Origin: Rhodobiaceae bacterium
GTDB lineage: Bacteria; Pseudomonadota; Alphaproteobacteria; RS24
Length of the DNA: 64,000 nucleotides
NCBI GenBank assembly: GCA_024645085.1
Contig: JAHEGN010000006.1
Span: 26,001 to 90,000 of the forward strand
Reading direction: 5' to 3'
In this document: positions 16,700 through 25,087 of the stretch, one piece after another
Numbering within the stretch: the stretch's first letter is position 1
Layout: the number at the start of each line of letters is the position of its first letter
Notes under the pieces: generated by a model
The model's database searches: none
What the model was told of the DNA's origin: nothing
The model's input: the letters and a program-made list of their open reading frames with translations, nothing else
Made by a program: the position numbers and the translations under genes

Positions 16700-17866
16700 A
16701 TGTCTGTATGTATCGTTGGCTGGGGCCACACAAAATTCGGTAAATTAGAAGATCAAGGTTTGGAAGATTTGCTGGTGTCAGCGGCTAATGAAGCAATGGC
16801 TGATGCTGGTGTCGGGCCAGAAGATATTGACGCGATTTATGTCGCCACATTTAACGCTGGCATGTCTGAGCAGGATTTCATTTCGTCCATGGCTTTACAA
16901 GTCAGTGACGCTTTCCGTTTCACCCCATCGACGCGGGTTGAAAATGCCTGTGGCTCGGGGTCAGCAGCGGTTTTTCAGGCGGCTAATTTAATCGAAGCCG
17001 GTCGCGCCCGTCGGGTGTTGGCCATTGGCGTTGAAAAAATGACGCATTTATCGAGCGCTGATGTTGGTCGCTGTTTGTCGCGCGCCAGCTATATGCCAGA
17101 AGAAGGCGATCAAGGGCTGACTTTTCCGGGTATTTTTGGCGTTGTCGCCGGTAAATATTTCCAAAAATATGGCGATCAAAGCGATGCTCTGGCGCAGATT
17201 GCGGCAAAAAACCATAAAAATGGTTCGGTTAATCCTTTGGCGCATATGCAAAAAGATTTTGGCTTTGATTTCTGCCGTGCCGAATCTGACAAAAACCCGA
17301 TTGTTGCCGGCCCATTGAAGCGCACAGATTGTTCAATGATTTCAGACGGCGCCGCCGCCATTATTTTGTGCGATGAAGAAACCGCGCAAGACCATGATAA
17401 GGCGATTGCTTTCCGCGCCCGCCAACAGGCCAATGACTTTTTGCCAATGAGCAAACGCGATGTCACTGCCTTTGACGGCCCGGCCACGGCTTGGCGCAAT
17501 GGTTTGGCTGAAGCCGGTGTGACGCTGAATGATTTGAGTTTGGTTGAAACCCACGATTGTTTCACCATTGCCGAGCTCATCCAATATGAAGCCATGGGGC
17601 TTGCCGAAGCTGGCAAGGGCGCCAATGTGCTGGCCGATGGGACGGTTTATAAAGATGGCAAATTGCCAGTAAACCCATCTGGTGGTTTGAAGGCCAAGGG
17701 TCATCCGGTGGGGGCCACAGGGGTTTCCATGCATGTAATGGCGTCGCGTCAGTTGATGAATGATGCGGGCGAAATGCAGGTGAAAGACGCCAAATTGGCT
17801 GGTATTTTCAACATGGGCGGCGCTGCTGTAGCCAATTATTTGTCAATTCTTGAGCGAGTGAAATAA
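16700..17866 (+). CDS. SCP2-type thiolase family acetyl-CoA acyltransferase
   Basis: Thiolase-fold protein of 388 residues, probably cleaving 3-ketoacyl-CoA. It shows the nucleophilic cysteine in VENACGSGSAAVFQA, an HDCFTIAELIQYEAMGL segment instead of the NEAFA of classical thiolases, and the C-terminal GGLKAKGHPVGATG histidine loop. The HDCF signature is typical of SCP-x-like thiolases acting on branched or steroid side-chain substrates. The GGGGAGCAAGAA ribosome binding site supports ATG 16700. A strong bidirectional terminator follows. No separate DUF35 partner is seen beside it. Confidence 0.9.
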   Translation: MSVCIVGWGHTKFGKLEDQGLEDLLVSAANEAMADAGVGPEDIDAIYVATFNAGMSEQDFISSMALQVSDAFRFTPSTRVENACGSGSAAVFQAANLIEAGRARRVLAIGVEKMTHLSSADVGRCLSRASYMPEEGDQGLTFPGIFGVVAGKYFQKYGDQSDALAQIAAKNHKNGSVNPLAHMQKDFGFDFCRAESDKNPIVAGPLKRTDCSMISDGAAAIILCDEETAQDHDKAIAFRARQQANDFLPMSKRDVTAFDGPATAWRNGLAEAGVTLNDLSLVETHDCFTIAELIQYEAMGLAEAGKGANVLADGTVYKDGKLPVNPSGGLKAKGHPVGATGVSMHVMASRQLMNDAGEMQVKDAKLAGIFNMGGAAVANYLSILERVK

Positions 17867-17903
17867 GCCAGGCTCAGCGGTTAAAAATAGCTCGTACAAA
17901 CAC

Positions 17904-17933
17904 AAAGAGCGCGGCATGCCGCGCTCTTTTTTT
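17904..17933. terminator. Perfectly palindromic bidirectional terminator
   Basis: Twelve or more base pairs of perfect dyad symmetry (AAAGAGCGCGGC and its reverse complement, with a GCATGC centre) are followed by a run of T on the plus strand and preceded by A on the other side. It lies between the converging thiolase and cytochrome c genes and should stop transcription from both. Confidence 0.9.
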
Positions 17934-17947
17934 GGTGCAGTGGAATT

Positions 17948-18340
17948 TTATTCTGACGCTTGTTTCAAATAAGCAATGACGTCATGACGCTGTGAGTCCT
18001 TGCGCAAACCGGCAAAAGCCATACGCGTGCCTTTTACGGCTTTGCGCGGATTGGCCAAATAAGCGTCCAGCGTTGCCTCGTCCCAAACTTTCGCGGTTTC
18101 AGCAAAGGCAATCATGCCTTTGGAATAGCTATAATCTGTCAGGGCGGCGATTTCGCGACCAATGATATTGTTTAATTGCGGGCCAACGAGATTTTTGGCG
18201 TCCGCACCCACACGGTGGCACGATACGCATTTTTTGAAAACTTTGGCGCCTTTTTCGGCGTCGCCATCAGGATAGGGCGCTGCAAATGCGAGGCACGGGG
18301 CTAACATGAGGGCGGCAAGGGTCAACGTCTTTTTCATCAT
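17948..18340 (-). CDS. Class I c-type cytochrome (soluble, exported)
   Basis: Periplasmic monohaem cytochrome c of about 130 residues before processing. It has a signal peptide (MKKTLTLAALMLAPCLAFAA), the haem site CVSCH, the NLVGPQLNNIIGR segment and the methionine ligand in GTRMAFAG, all typical of the cytochrome c2/c550 type that shuttles electrons to oxidases. Two adjacent ATG codons at 18340 and 18337 follow an AGAGAG site; the longer frame to 18469 has no signal-like N-terminus and is rejected. It is followed by the terminator. Confidence 0.92.
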   Translation of the reverse strand: MMKKTLTLAALMLAPCLAFAAPYPDGDAEKGAKVFKKCVSCHRVGADAKNLVGPQLNNIIGREIAALTDYSYSKGMIAFAETAKVWDEATLDAYLANPRKAVKGTRMAFAGLRKDSQRHDVIAYLKQASE

Positions 18341-18422
18341 TCTCTCTTCCATTAATTTCATATCCGTAAGTAAATCGTTTGGCGGCGCCTGCCAAGCGCT
18401 ATGCTGTCGCAGCTTTGCCAGC

Positions 18423-19055
18423 CTATGGCACCAGCCATTGCAATTTGGTTCCACCATTTTGAAAATCAAATAAGGCGCGGCGGTGGCCTTTGGCGGCCAA
18501 ATAAAGCCATTCTATGGCCTGTATATCGGCGCCAATTGGTACGAAAAAGTCGCGGCCATCATCGGTGGCGGCGGCATCAAAGGTGACGTCATGGGGCGCT
18601 TGCAACGCTGTGCCGGGCCCTTGAGTGACTTGATAGCATTCGCGGCTCATCGGGCGGGTGGCGGCCCAAGCGGCTTCCAGCTCATCGCCCGATAGGGGCT
18701 GCAAGCGGACGGTTAACCGTAATTGAATTTTCGCCTGCGCATCGTAAAAATGCATGGCGGCATTGGGGTTTTGCGCCAATTGCGCGACTTTCGATGAGCG
18801 CGTATCCGTGTGAAAACGCAAACGACGCGCCTCCGGATCACAGGCGCGCAGCACAATGGTACGCATATGCGGCTGGCCATGGGCATCAACCGTGGCAACT
18901 GTGGGGGTGTGAAATGGCGCGCGCGCGTCTTTCACGCCGCGGCTCAACATCAACCAAGCATAGGCGCAACTGTCTTCTAGGCTGTCATAGCACGATAAAA
19001 GCGGTGGCCCGCGACGTTGCTTATCAGGCTTTTGATCAAATGGAACATCACTCAT
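18423..19055 (-). CDS. Pyridoxamine 5'-phosphate oxidase-family flavoprotein
   Basis: A 210-residue FMN-binding split-barrel protein. The segments HMRTIVLRACDPEARRLRFHTDTRSS and KVAQLAQNPNAAMHFYDAQAKIQLRL match the FMN-binding half of the PNPOx family, and WLYLAAKGHRRALFDF resembles the PdxH C-terminus. The protein lacks other conserved PdxH residues I would expect, so it may be a family member of different substrate rather than the true PdxH. ATG 19055 is chosen; an upstream ATG at 19064 is three codons away. It lies upstream of the cytochrome c gene, separated by about 80 bases, and next to tRNA-Arg. Confidence 0.78.
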   Translation of the reverse strand: MSDVPFDQKPDKQRRGPPLLSCYDSLEDSCAYAWLMLSRGVKDARAPFHTPTVATVDAHGQPHMRTIVLRACDPEARRLRFHTDTRSSKVAQLAQNPNAAMHFYDAQAKIQLRLTVRLQPLSGDELEAAWAATRPMSRECYQVTQGPGTALQAPHDVTFDAAATDDGRDFFVPIGADIQAIEWLYLAAKGHRRALFDFQNGGTKLQWLVP

Positions 19056-19098
19056 AACCCACATATAGCCCGCTGGCGCTTGTTGTCTAGGGGGTGGC

Positions 19099-19175
19099 TG
19101 GTGATCCCGGGTGGATTCGAACCACCGGCCCCCAAATTAGGAATCTGGTGCTCTATCCAACTGAGCTACGGGACC
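19099..19175 (-). tRNA. tRNA-Arg (anticodon CCT)
   Basis: A 77-nt tRNA on the minus strand. The acceptor stem GGTCCCG pairs with CGGGATC with one G-T pair; the discriminator is A and CCA is encoded. The anticodon stem-loop CCAGA-TTCCTAA-TTTGG gives CCT, reading the rare AGG codon. The T-arm has GGTTCGAATCC. It lies between the PNPOx-family gene and the acyl-CoA dehydrogenase pair. Confidence 0.97.
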
Positions 19176-19314
19176 AGCCTGCCGACAGCCTAGCGCAAAA
19201 ACCACAATCATTGAAGTTACAGGCGTGACATTTTGCCATGCAGCAAAGTGCCAAAAGGCTAGCGCGCTGTGGTGCAACTGGGTAAGCTGAAAAGCTAATT
19301 GACGGGAGAGCGAC

Positions 19315-20523
19315 ATGACAGCTGTGGATCAAAAACAACTGCAAGAATTTAAGCAGCAAGCGGAAGCTTGGTTTGCCGAGAATACGCCGCGCGAGGTAGA
19401 TTTCATGCTGCCTTTGACCTTTATGGAGGTTGGCACGGATCAGCAATTTGAATTTTTGCGGGCGTGGCAAAATAAGGTTTATGAGGCTGGCTATTTGGGC
19501 GCCCATTGGCCGAAAGAATTTGGCGGCGGCGGCCTTGATCGGGCCTTCCAAGATGTGGCAACCAAAGCCATGGCGGCTGAGCGCACACCGATTATGCTCA
19601 ATGCTATTGGCTTGAACTGGACGGGCCCATTGTTGCTCGACCGCGGATCAGAAGAAGAAAAGAAAAAATATATTAAAGGTATTTTGTCGGCTGAAGAAAT
19701 TTGGTGCCAAGGGTTTTCTGAGCCTGACCATGGCTCTGACCTCGGCAATGCGCAAACCCGCGCCGTGCGCGAGGGTGATGAATATGTCATCAATGGTTCA
19801 AAAATTTGGACGACGCAGGGCAATTATGCCGATTATATGATTTTGCTGGCCCGCACCAATCCGCAAGCGGAAAGCAAATATAAAGGTTTGAGCTTTTTCC
19901 TATCGCCGATGAAAGGCCAAGGCATTGAGACCGTGCCGATTCGCAAATTGACCGGCGAATATGGCTTTACCCAAACATTTTTTGACAATGCGCGCATTCC
20001 CGCTTCTTGCTTAATGGGGCAAGAGGGCGAGGGCTGGCTGATTGCCATGCAAACATTGGAATATGAGCGCGGCGCGCGTTCAGGTCAGGCTGGCGGTCAT
20101 GTGATGATGTCGGCCGACCCAGCCGATATTCTGGAATTGGCGCGCCATGCGCAAATCAATGGTAAACCTGCCATTGAGGATCCGGCCATTCGCGAGGAAT
20201 TAGTGGCGCTGATGACCGAAGCCCGCGCTTTGGGCTTGAACAGCCGCCGCGATAAAATTCAACCTTTGGCGCAAGACCGGCCAATGTCGCTGGCCTTGGG
20301 AAGCAAGCTGGCCAGCACCGATTTTTATCAGCGTCTGAATGCCTTTGCCATTGCCATGCAGGGCACACGCGCGGCTTATTATGTCGGCGATCCGCAAGCC
20401 CATGACAATGGCGTTTGGCAGCGTGGCTATTTGAATAGTTTCTCGGCCACTATTGGCGGCGGCACGTCGCAAATTCAGCGCAATATTATTGGCGAGCATG
20501 TTTTGGGCCTGCCGAAAGGCTAA
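19315..20523 (+). CDS. Acyl-CoA dehydrogenase, FadE heteromer-type subunit 1
   Basis: A 402-residue acyl-CoA dehydrogenase fold protein. It has WPKEFGGGGLDRAFQ, CQGFSEPDHGSDLGNAQTRA, INGSKIWTTQGNYADYMILLART and the C-terminal GGGTSQIQRNIIGEHVLGLP. The usual catalytic YEGT reads IGGGTSQIQ, so the standard glutamate position is not filled. This form occurs in alpha2-beta2 dehydrogenases known from steroid side-chain oxidation in actinobacteria and proteobacteria. A second such gene follows after 27 bases. The ribosome binding site GGGAGAG precedes the ATG. Substrate is likely a bulky or branched acyl-CoA; that is inference. Confidence 0.88.
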   Translation: MTAVDQKQLQEFKQQAEAWFAENTPREVDFMLPLTFMEVGTDQQFEFLRAWQNKVYEAGYLGAHWPKEFGGGGLDRAFQDVATKAMAAERTPIMLNAIGLNWTGPLLLDRGSEEEKKKYIKGILSAEEIWCQGFSEPDHGSDLGNAQTRAVREGDEYVINGSKIWTTQGNYADYMILLARTNPQAESKYKGLSFFLSPMKGQGIETVPIRKLTGEYGFTQTFFDNARIPASCLMGQEGEGWLIAMQTLEYERGARSGQAGGHVMMSADPADILELARHAQINGKPAIEDPAIREELVALMTEARALGLNSRRDKIQPLAQDRPMSLALGSKLASTDFYQRLNAFAIAMQGTRAAYYVGDPQAHDNGVWQRGYLNSFSATIGGGTSQIQRNIIGEHVLGLPKG

Positions 20524-20550
20524 GGTTCACTGGCGCCAGAGGAGAGACAT

Positions 20551-21690
20551 ATGTCAGCTTTAATTAATGCGGGCCTGACCCCAAGCATTGGACTGAGTGA
20601 AGAACAAGCGCAATTGATTGATATTGCGCAAAATTTCTGTCGCGATAAATCGCCCATAGATCAAGTACGCAAGCTGCTCGATGACGACACAGGATTCGAC
20701 CCAGCGGTTTGGCGCGAGATTGCCGAACTGGGTTGGTTGGGCATTGGTGTGCCGGAAGAATTTGGCGGCATAGGGCTTGGGCTTGGCGAGCTGGTGCCGA
20801 TTGTCGAGCAAATGGGGCGCCATTTAATGGCTCTGCCATTTGTGTCCACTATTGTTGCGGCGCAAGCTATTTTGCACGCGGGCACCAGCCAACAGCAGCA
20901 AAAATATCTGCCAGCTTTGGCCAGTGGCACGGCGGCAAGTTTGGCGCTATGCGAAGAAAACGCTGATTGGGATTTGGAAAACATTAGTTGTACGGCAAGC
21001 CAGACCGATCAGGGGCTGGTTTTGTCGGGGCGTAAATTTTTGGTTACCGATGCGCACCAAGCTGAGCTGTTTATTGTCTCGGTTCGTTATGATGACAAGC
21101 CAGCTTTGGTCATTGTGCCGCGCGCGGCCTTGGCCGAAGGGGCGATGAGCCGTGAGAAAATCATTGATGATACACGCCGCTCCTATGCGCTTGATTTGAA
21201 CGGTGTTTGCGTTGACGCCGATAGTTTGATGGAACAGGCAAAAGCGGCGGAAACGCTGGCTTATATTGAATTGGCCAGCTCATTATTGTTAGCGGCCGAA
21301 ATGGTTGGTGGCGCCTATAATGTCATTGATTACACGCTGGATTATCTCAAAACCCGTAAGCAATTCGGCAAGCTAATCGGCAGTTATCAGTCATTGAAAC
21401 ACACTATGGTCGATGCCCATATGGGCTATGAGCGGGCTCGTTCGCATTTATACAGCGCCGCTTATCTTTTTGATCAGCAAGGCGAGGGCGAAGTGGCCGT
21501 GCGCATGGCCAAGGCGGAAGCCAATGAAGCGTTTTCTTTTGCGGCTGACCGCGCCATTCAGTTCCATGGTGGGTTTGGTTTTACTTATGATTGCGACGCA
21601 CAATTATACCGCCGTCGTGCCATATGGTGTTCGGCCCTGCACGGAGATGCCCGCTATCACCGCCGCAAATTAGCCGATTTAATGTTATAA
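20551..21690 (+). CDS. Acyl-CoA dehydrogenase, FadE heteromer-type subunit 2
   Basis: A 379-residue acyl-CoA dehydrogenase family protein following the first subunit in the same operon, with an AGAGGAGAG ribosome binding site. It has WLGIGVPEEFGGIGLGLGELVPIVE, a weakly conserved mid-domain, YLKTRKQFGKLIGSYQSLKHTMVDAH and IQFHGGFGFTYDCDAQLYRRRA. It ends ALHGDARYHRRKLADLML with no YEG(T/A)xxIQ segment. Pairing of a GGGTSQIQ-type with an HGDxxYHR-type subunit is the pattern of heteromeric FadE enzymes where only one subunit binds substrate productively. The gene end runs close to the M48 lipoprotein gene. Confidence 0.87.
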   Translation: MSALINAGLTPSIGLSEEQAQLIDIAQNFCRDKSPIDQVRKLLDDDTGFDPAVWREIAELGWLGIGVPEEFGGIGLGLGELVPIVEQMGRHLMALPFVSTIVAAQAILHAGTSQQQQKYLPALASGTAASLALCEENADWDLENISCTASQTDQGLVLSGRKFLVTDAHQAELFIVSVRYDDKPALVIVPRAALAEGAMSREKIIDDTRRSYALDLNGVCVDADSLMEQAKAAETLAYIELASSLLLAAEMVGGAYNVIDYTLDYLKTRKQFGKLIGSYQSLKHTMVDAHMGYERARSHLYSAAYLFDQQGEGEVAVRMAKAEANEAFSFAADRAIQFHGGFGFTYDCDAQLYRRRAIWCSALHGDARYHRRKLADLML

Positions 21691-21764
21691 ACGATTTGCT
21701 GTGGCGCACGGCTCTTGAAAAAATCCATGGCTTCAACGACAATAAAGCCAAAAGGAGAATAGCT

Positions 21765-23237
21765 GTGCCCGCTTTGAGCTTTATCGATATGAAACAAGGA
21801 CGCGCGCCCTTGAAAGGCGCGCAAGCCTGGCTGGTCGGCTGTTTTCTGCTGCTGTTCTTAACCGCTTGTGGCGCGCCGCAGATTGATCCGCAAGAAGAAG
21901 TAAAAATTGGGGCGCGATTGCACCCCAAAATCATTGAAGAATATGGCGGCGTTTACGATGATGCGCGGGTCAAAGCCTATGTCGAAACTGTGATGCAACG
22001 CATCGCTAACGCCTCTGACAATCCGAACCAAGCTTATCGCATTACGGTTTTAGACACGCCCATCGTTAATGCTTTCGCCCTGCCGGGCGGTTATACTTAT
22101 GTCACTCGCGGACTATTGGCGCTGGCCAATAATGAAGCCGAATTGGCCGGCGTTATCGGCCATGAAATTGCCCATGTAACGGCGCGTCATAGCGCCAAAC
22201 GCCAGTCGACGGCGCAGGGGGCAGCCGTATTGGCGACCGTGCTTGGTGCTGTGGTCAGTTCGGCCAGCGGCATTAATGCGGGTCTGACCAGTGATTTAAT
22301 TAATTTGGGCGGTGGCGCTTTATTGGCTGGTTATAGTCGCGAGCAAGAATATGAGGCGGATAATTTGGGCATTGCGGCTTTGGCGCGGGCCGGATATGAG
22401 CCACATGCACAGGCTGATTTTTTAGAATCGCTTGGCCGATATGCTGCCTATCAATCTGGCAGTGGCGTGAAAAGTTCGACCGGCTGGTTCGACAGTCACC
22501 CAAACACCAGTGAGCGTGTCGACAAAGCCAATGAAAAAGCCGAGGCCAAAAAATTGCCGACCAGCACGCAAATTGATGCGGCTAGATATTTATCGGTGAT
22601 TGATGGCTTGCTGTATGGCGACGGGGTTGAGCAGGGCGTGGTCAATGGCCGCCGTTTTGCCCATCCCGATTTGCGCCTTTCCTTCAAAGTGCCGCCAGGC
22701 TTTGAAATCACCAATGCACCAGACAAAGTAACGGCGGAACATAAAGTCGGTGTAAAAATTATTTTTGATGTGGCGCCGATTCCCAAGGGGCTGGGTCTGG
22801 CAGAATATGTCGCTGATGTTTGGGGCCCAACCGGACATATTGGCCGCGTCCAAAAAACCACCATCAACCGCCGCGACGCCGCCATGGGCAAAGTCAGAAC
22901 TAAGGAAGGCGTGGCCCATTTATTGGCCATTGACTATGAAGAGGGCAAGGTTTTCCGATTTGGTGTGATTGCTCCTTCTGGACAGCAAAGCAACGCTGAA
23001 AGCGCCTTTGCCAGTTTGCGCCAGAATATTAATTTCCTGAGTGAAGCAGCGGCCAATGCCATTAAGCCATTGCGCATATCGGTGATTACCGTCCAGAGCG
23101 GAGACAATATTGCCAGCCTCAGCCGATTAATGGCAGACGGCGGTACCAATAAGCAATCACTGTTCATGGTGCTCAACGGCCTAAAAGATGGCGATGTTAT
23201 TGAACCAGGTCAGCAGCTTAAACTGATTTCCAATTAA
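21765..23237 (+). CDS. M48 family lipoprotein metalloprotease with C-terminal LysM-like domain
   Basis: A zinc protease of 490 residues, likely anchored as a lipoprotein facing the periplasm. The N-terminus has a signal segment ending LLLFLTACGAPQ, a lipobox. The catalytic site is VIGHEIAHVTARHSAKRQ, with the third ligand in REQEYEADNLG; this is the BepA/YfgC and LoiP type. A SHPNTSERV segment follows, then a poorly conserved region and a C-terminal LysM-like stretch (ITVQSGDNIASLSRLM to LKLIS). GTG 21765 is chosen because AAAGGAGA precedes it and it gives a proper signal peptide; the frame extends upstream inside the acyl-CoA dehydrogenase. It abuts convergent rpoH with no spacer. Confidence 0.9.
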   Translation: MPALSFIDMKQGRAPLKGAQAWLVGCFLLLFLTACGAPQIDPQEEVKIGARLHPKIIEEYGGVYDDARVKAYVETVMQRIANASDNPNQAYRITVLDTPIVNAFALPGGYTYVTRGLLALANNEAELAGVIGHEIAHVTARHSAKRQSTAQGAAVLATVLGAVVSSASGINAGLTSDLINLGGGALLAGYSREQEYEADNLGIAALARAGYEPHAQADFLESLGRYAAYQSGSGVKSSTGWFDSHPNTSERVDKANEKAEAKKLPTSTQIDAARYLSVIDGLLYGDGVEQGVVNGRRFAHPDLRLSFKVPPGFEITNAPDKVTAEHKVGVKIIFDVAPIPKGLGLAEYVADVWGPTGHIGRVQKTTINRRDAAMGKVRTKEGVAHLLAIDYEEGKVFRFGVIAPSGQQSNAESAFASLRQNINFLSEAAANAIKPLRISVITVQSGDNIASLSRLMADGGTNKQSLFMVLNGLKDGDVIEPGQQLKLISN

Positions 23238-24131
23238 TTAAATCAGACCGGCGTGTTGCGGGTCGCCGTTGGTTTTCTCCAGCAGAATATTTTTCATTTT
23301 GCCGAGCGCCTCGTGTTCGATTTGGCGCACACGCTCTTTGGAAATACCCAATTCATCACCAAGCCGTTCTAAGGTCACGGTTTCCTCGGTTAAGCGGCGC
23401 GAACGGATAATAATCAGCTCACGCGGGTTGAGGTTTTCCAATGCATCGCTGATCCAGTTTTTACGCTGGTGCGTGTCCAATTTTTCGCCGACTTCATCGT
23501 CCGGCAAGGCACGGTCGCAGACCAAAAGATCCTGCCATTCGCTAACATTACCGTCGCCGGATTTGTCTGAAATGGTGGCATTTAACGAGCGGTCATTGCC
23601 TTCCATACGGCCCTCCATACGCTCGACATCCTCGACCCGCACACCCAATTCACGGGCTACATAATCGCGGCTTTCATGGGTCATATTGCTGCCAATATCG
23701 TTAATTTTGGCACGCAAACGGCGCATGTTGAAAAATAAAGACTTTTGCGCTGCCGTCGTGCCGGTTCGCACAATTGACCAATTACGCAGAACATAATCTT
23801 GAATGGCTGAGCGGATCCACCAACCTGCATAGGTCGAAAAACGGACTTCGCGGTCAGCGTCAAAGCGATTAGCTGCTTGCATGAGGCCGATATTGCCTTC
23901 TTGAATTAAGTCGGCCATTGGCAGGCCGTAATTGCGGAACTTGCTGGCCAGCGCCACCACCAAACGCATGTGTGCGCTGGTTAATTCGTGAAGCGCTTTT
24001 TCATCCTGAGTTTCGGCCCATTTACGCGCCAAAATTTGTTCGTGTTCGAGTTCCAAAAGCGGCAGTTGCATCGCTTTTTTAATAAAGCGACGGGTCGATT
24101 GAACAGTTTCTTGTGTGTCTAAATGAGCCAT
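23238..24131 (-). CDS. rpoH: RNA polymerase heat-shock sigma factor RpoH (sigma-32)
   Basis: Sigma factor of 297 residues that directs RNA polymerase to heat-shock promoters. It has region 2 (LVVALASKFRNYGLPMADLIQEGNIGLMQAANRFD, RFSTYAGWWIRSAIQDYVLRNWSIVR), the RpoH-box-like QKSLFFNMRRLRAK, and region 4 (LERLGDELGISKERVRQIEHEALGKMK). The leader carries a TAGGAGAT ribosome binding site inside a predicted hairpin. ClpB, a classical target, is at the right end of the window. It is upstream-linked to carD on the same strand by a 68-base gap. No second rpoH copy is seen. Confidence 0.96.
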   Translation of the reverse strand: MAHLDTQETVQSTRRFIKKAMQLPLLELEHEQILARKWAETQDEKALHELTSAHMRLVVALASKFRNYGLPMADLIQEGNIGLMQAANRFDADREVRFSTYAGWWIRSAIQDYVLRNWSIVRTGTTAAQKSLFFNMRRLRAKINDIGSNMTHESRDYVARELGVRVEDVERMEGRMEGNDRSLNATISDKSGDGNVSEWQDLLVCDRALPDDEVGEKLDTHQRKNWISDALENLNPRELIIIRSRRLTEETVTLERLGDELGISKERVRQIEHEALGKMKNILLEKTNGDPQHAGLI

Positions 24132-24136
24132 ATGTA

Positions 24137-24155
24137 TATCTCCTATAAAGAGATA
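24137..24155 (-). promoter_or_regulatory. Hairpin enclosing the rpoH ribosome binding site (RNA thermometer candidate)
   Basis: In the transcript, UAUCUCU pairs with GGAGAUA around a UUAUA loop: seven pairs, one of them U-G. The GGAG of the Shine-Dalgarno is wholly inside the stem and the AUG begins six bases after the stem. Such a weak stem over a ribosome binding site is the layout of simple RNA thermometers. No folding energy was computed. Confidence 0.45.
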
Positions 24156-24199
24156 CGTCGGCGTGGCCCGTTTGGTTCACATTTATTTCAGAAAATTTC

Positions 24200-24973
24200 C
24201 TAGGCACCATCTGTATCCGGCTGACGACGTGCGCCACCGGTGGTTTTGGCAAGAATGGCCTCTAATTCGACAATCGCCTCATCCTCAGTCACTTTATCAA
24301 TCGTCGCCACTTCGCGCGCCATGCGCTCAAGCGCGCGCTCATAAAGCTGGCGTTCGGAATAAGACTGCTCGGGCTGATTTTCATTACGAAACAGATCGCG
24401 GACAACTTCTGAAATGGCAATCAAATCGCCTGAGTTGATTTTTGCTTCATATTCCTGCGCCCGACGGCTCCACATGGTGCGTTTAACGCGAGCCCGTCCT
24501 TTAAGAGTTTTCATTGCGCCTTCTAAGATGCTCGGATCGGCCAGCTTACGCATGCCAATTTGCACGGCTTTATCGAGAGGCACGCGCAATACCATTTTCT
24601 CTTTTTCAAAATTAACGACAAACATTTCCAAAGACATGCCAGCCACTTCTTGGGTAACGATTTCGGTTACCTGACCGACACCATGTGCCGGATAGACAAC
24701 ATATTCAGCAACTTTGAAGCCCTGAGCCGAACGCCGCACGACTTCCTTAGCGGCAGGTTTCTTCGTAGCAGGTTTTTTTGCAACAGGCTTTTGGGCAGTT
24801 GTTTTCTTCTCAACCGGCTTTTTCGCTGCTGGTTTTTTCGCTGCGGCGGGCTTTTTAGCGGCTGGTCGCTTTGCTGCCGTTGTTTTTGGTGCTGTGGTTT
24901 TCTTTTCTGTTGGTTTCTTGCTGGCAGGTTTTTTGGCCGCAGGTTTTGCGGCAACTTTGCGCGTGGTCGCCAT
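24200..24973 (-). CDS. carD: CarD/CdnL-family transcription regulator with Lys-Ala-Pro-rich tail
   Basis: CarD binds the RNA polymerase beta subunit through its N-terminal Tudor-like domain and stabilises open promoter complexes, notably at rRNA promoters. The 257-residue product begins with about 76 residues of repeated AAKKPA/TTAPK units, then the CarD RID domain (FKVAEYVVYPAHGVGQVTEI) and the helical DNA-binding part (GRARVKRTMWSRRAQEYEAKINSGDLIAISEVVRDL). Ordinary alphaproteobacterial CdnL is about 170 residues, so the tail is an addition resembling histone H1 or AlgP-like tails. A GGAGAG site precedes the ATG. fdxA lies upstream and rpoH downstream, an order familiar in this class. Confidence 0.93.
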   Translation of the reverse strand: MATTRKVAAKPAAKKPASKKPTEKKTTAPKTTAAKRPAAKKPAAAKKPAAKKPVEKKTTAQKPVAKKPATKKPAAKEVVRRSAQGFKVAEYVVYPAHGVGQVTEIVTQEVAGMSLEMFVVNFEKEKMVLRVPLDKAVQIGMRKLADPSILEGAMKTLKGRARVKRTMWSRRAQEYEAKINSGDLIAISEVVRDLFRNENQPEQSYSERQLYERALERMAREVATIDKVTEDEAIVELEAILAKTTGGARRQPDTDGA

Positions 24974-24987
24974 AATGAGCTCTCCGA

Positions 24988-25026
24988 GACGGTTTTGCCG
25001 TCAAAAATAGTTTAAGGCGTGACGCC
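24988..25026 (-). promoter_or_regulatory. Two inverted repeats in the carD leader
   Basis: Just upstream of the carD ribosome binding site are GACGG-CAAAA-CCGTC (24988-25002) and GGCGT-C-ACGCC-type symmetry (25016-25026). They may form leader hairpins or be an operator. The fdxA-carD gap is about 115 bases and holds nothing else recognised. Confidence 0.35.
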
Positions 25027-25087
25027 GTTAACAGATAAAGTGTGTATCACAAAAATCAGCAATTTTCAATTGTCGCGAAAAGTCAGA

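Noticed and set aside
24746..24973. Short repeats in carD considered as a tandem repeat or CRISPR-like array
   Set aside because: The units are irregular, in frame and encode an AAKKP-type protein tail; there are no spacers or cas genes.
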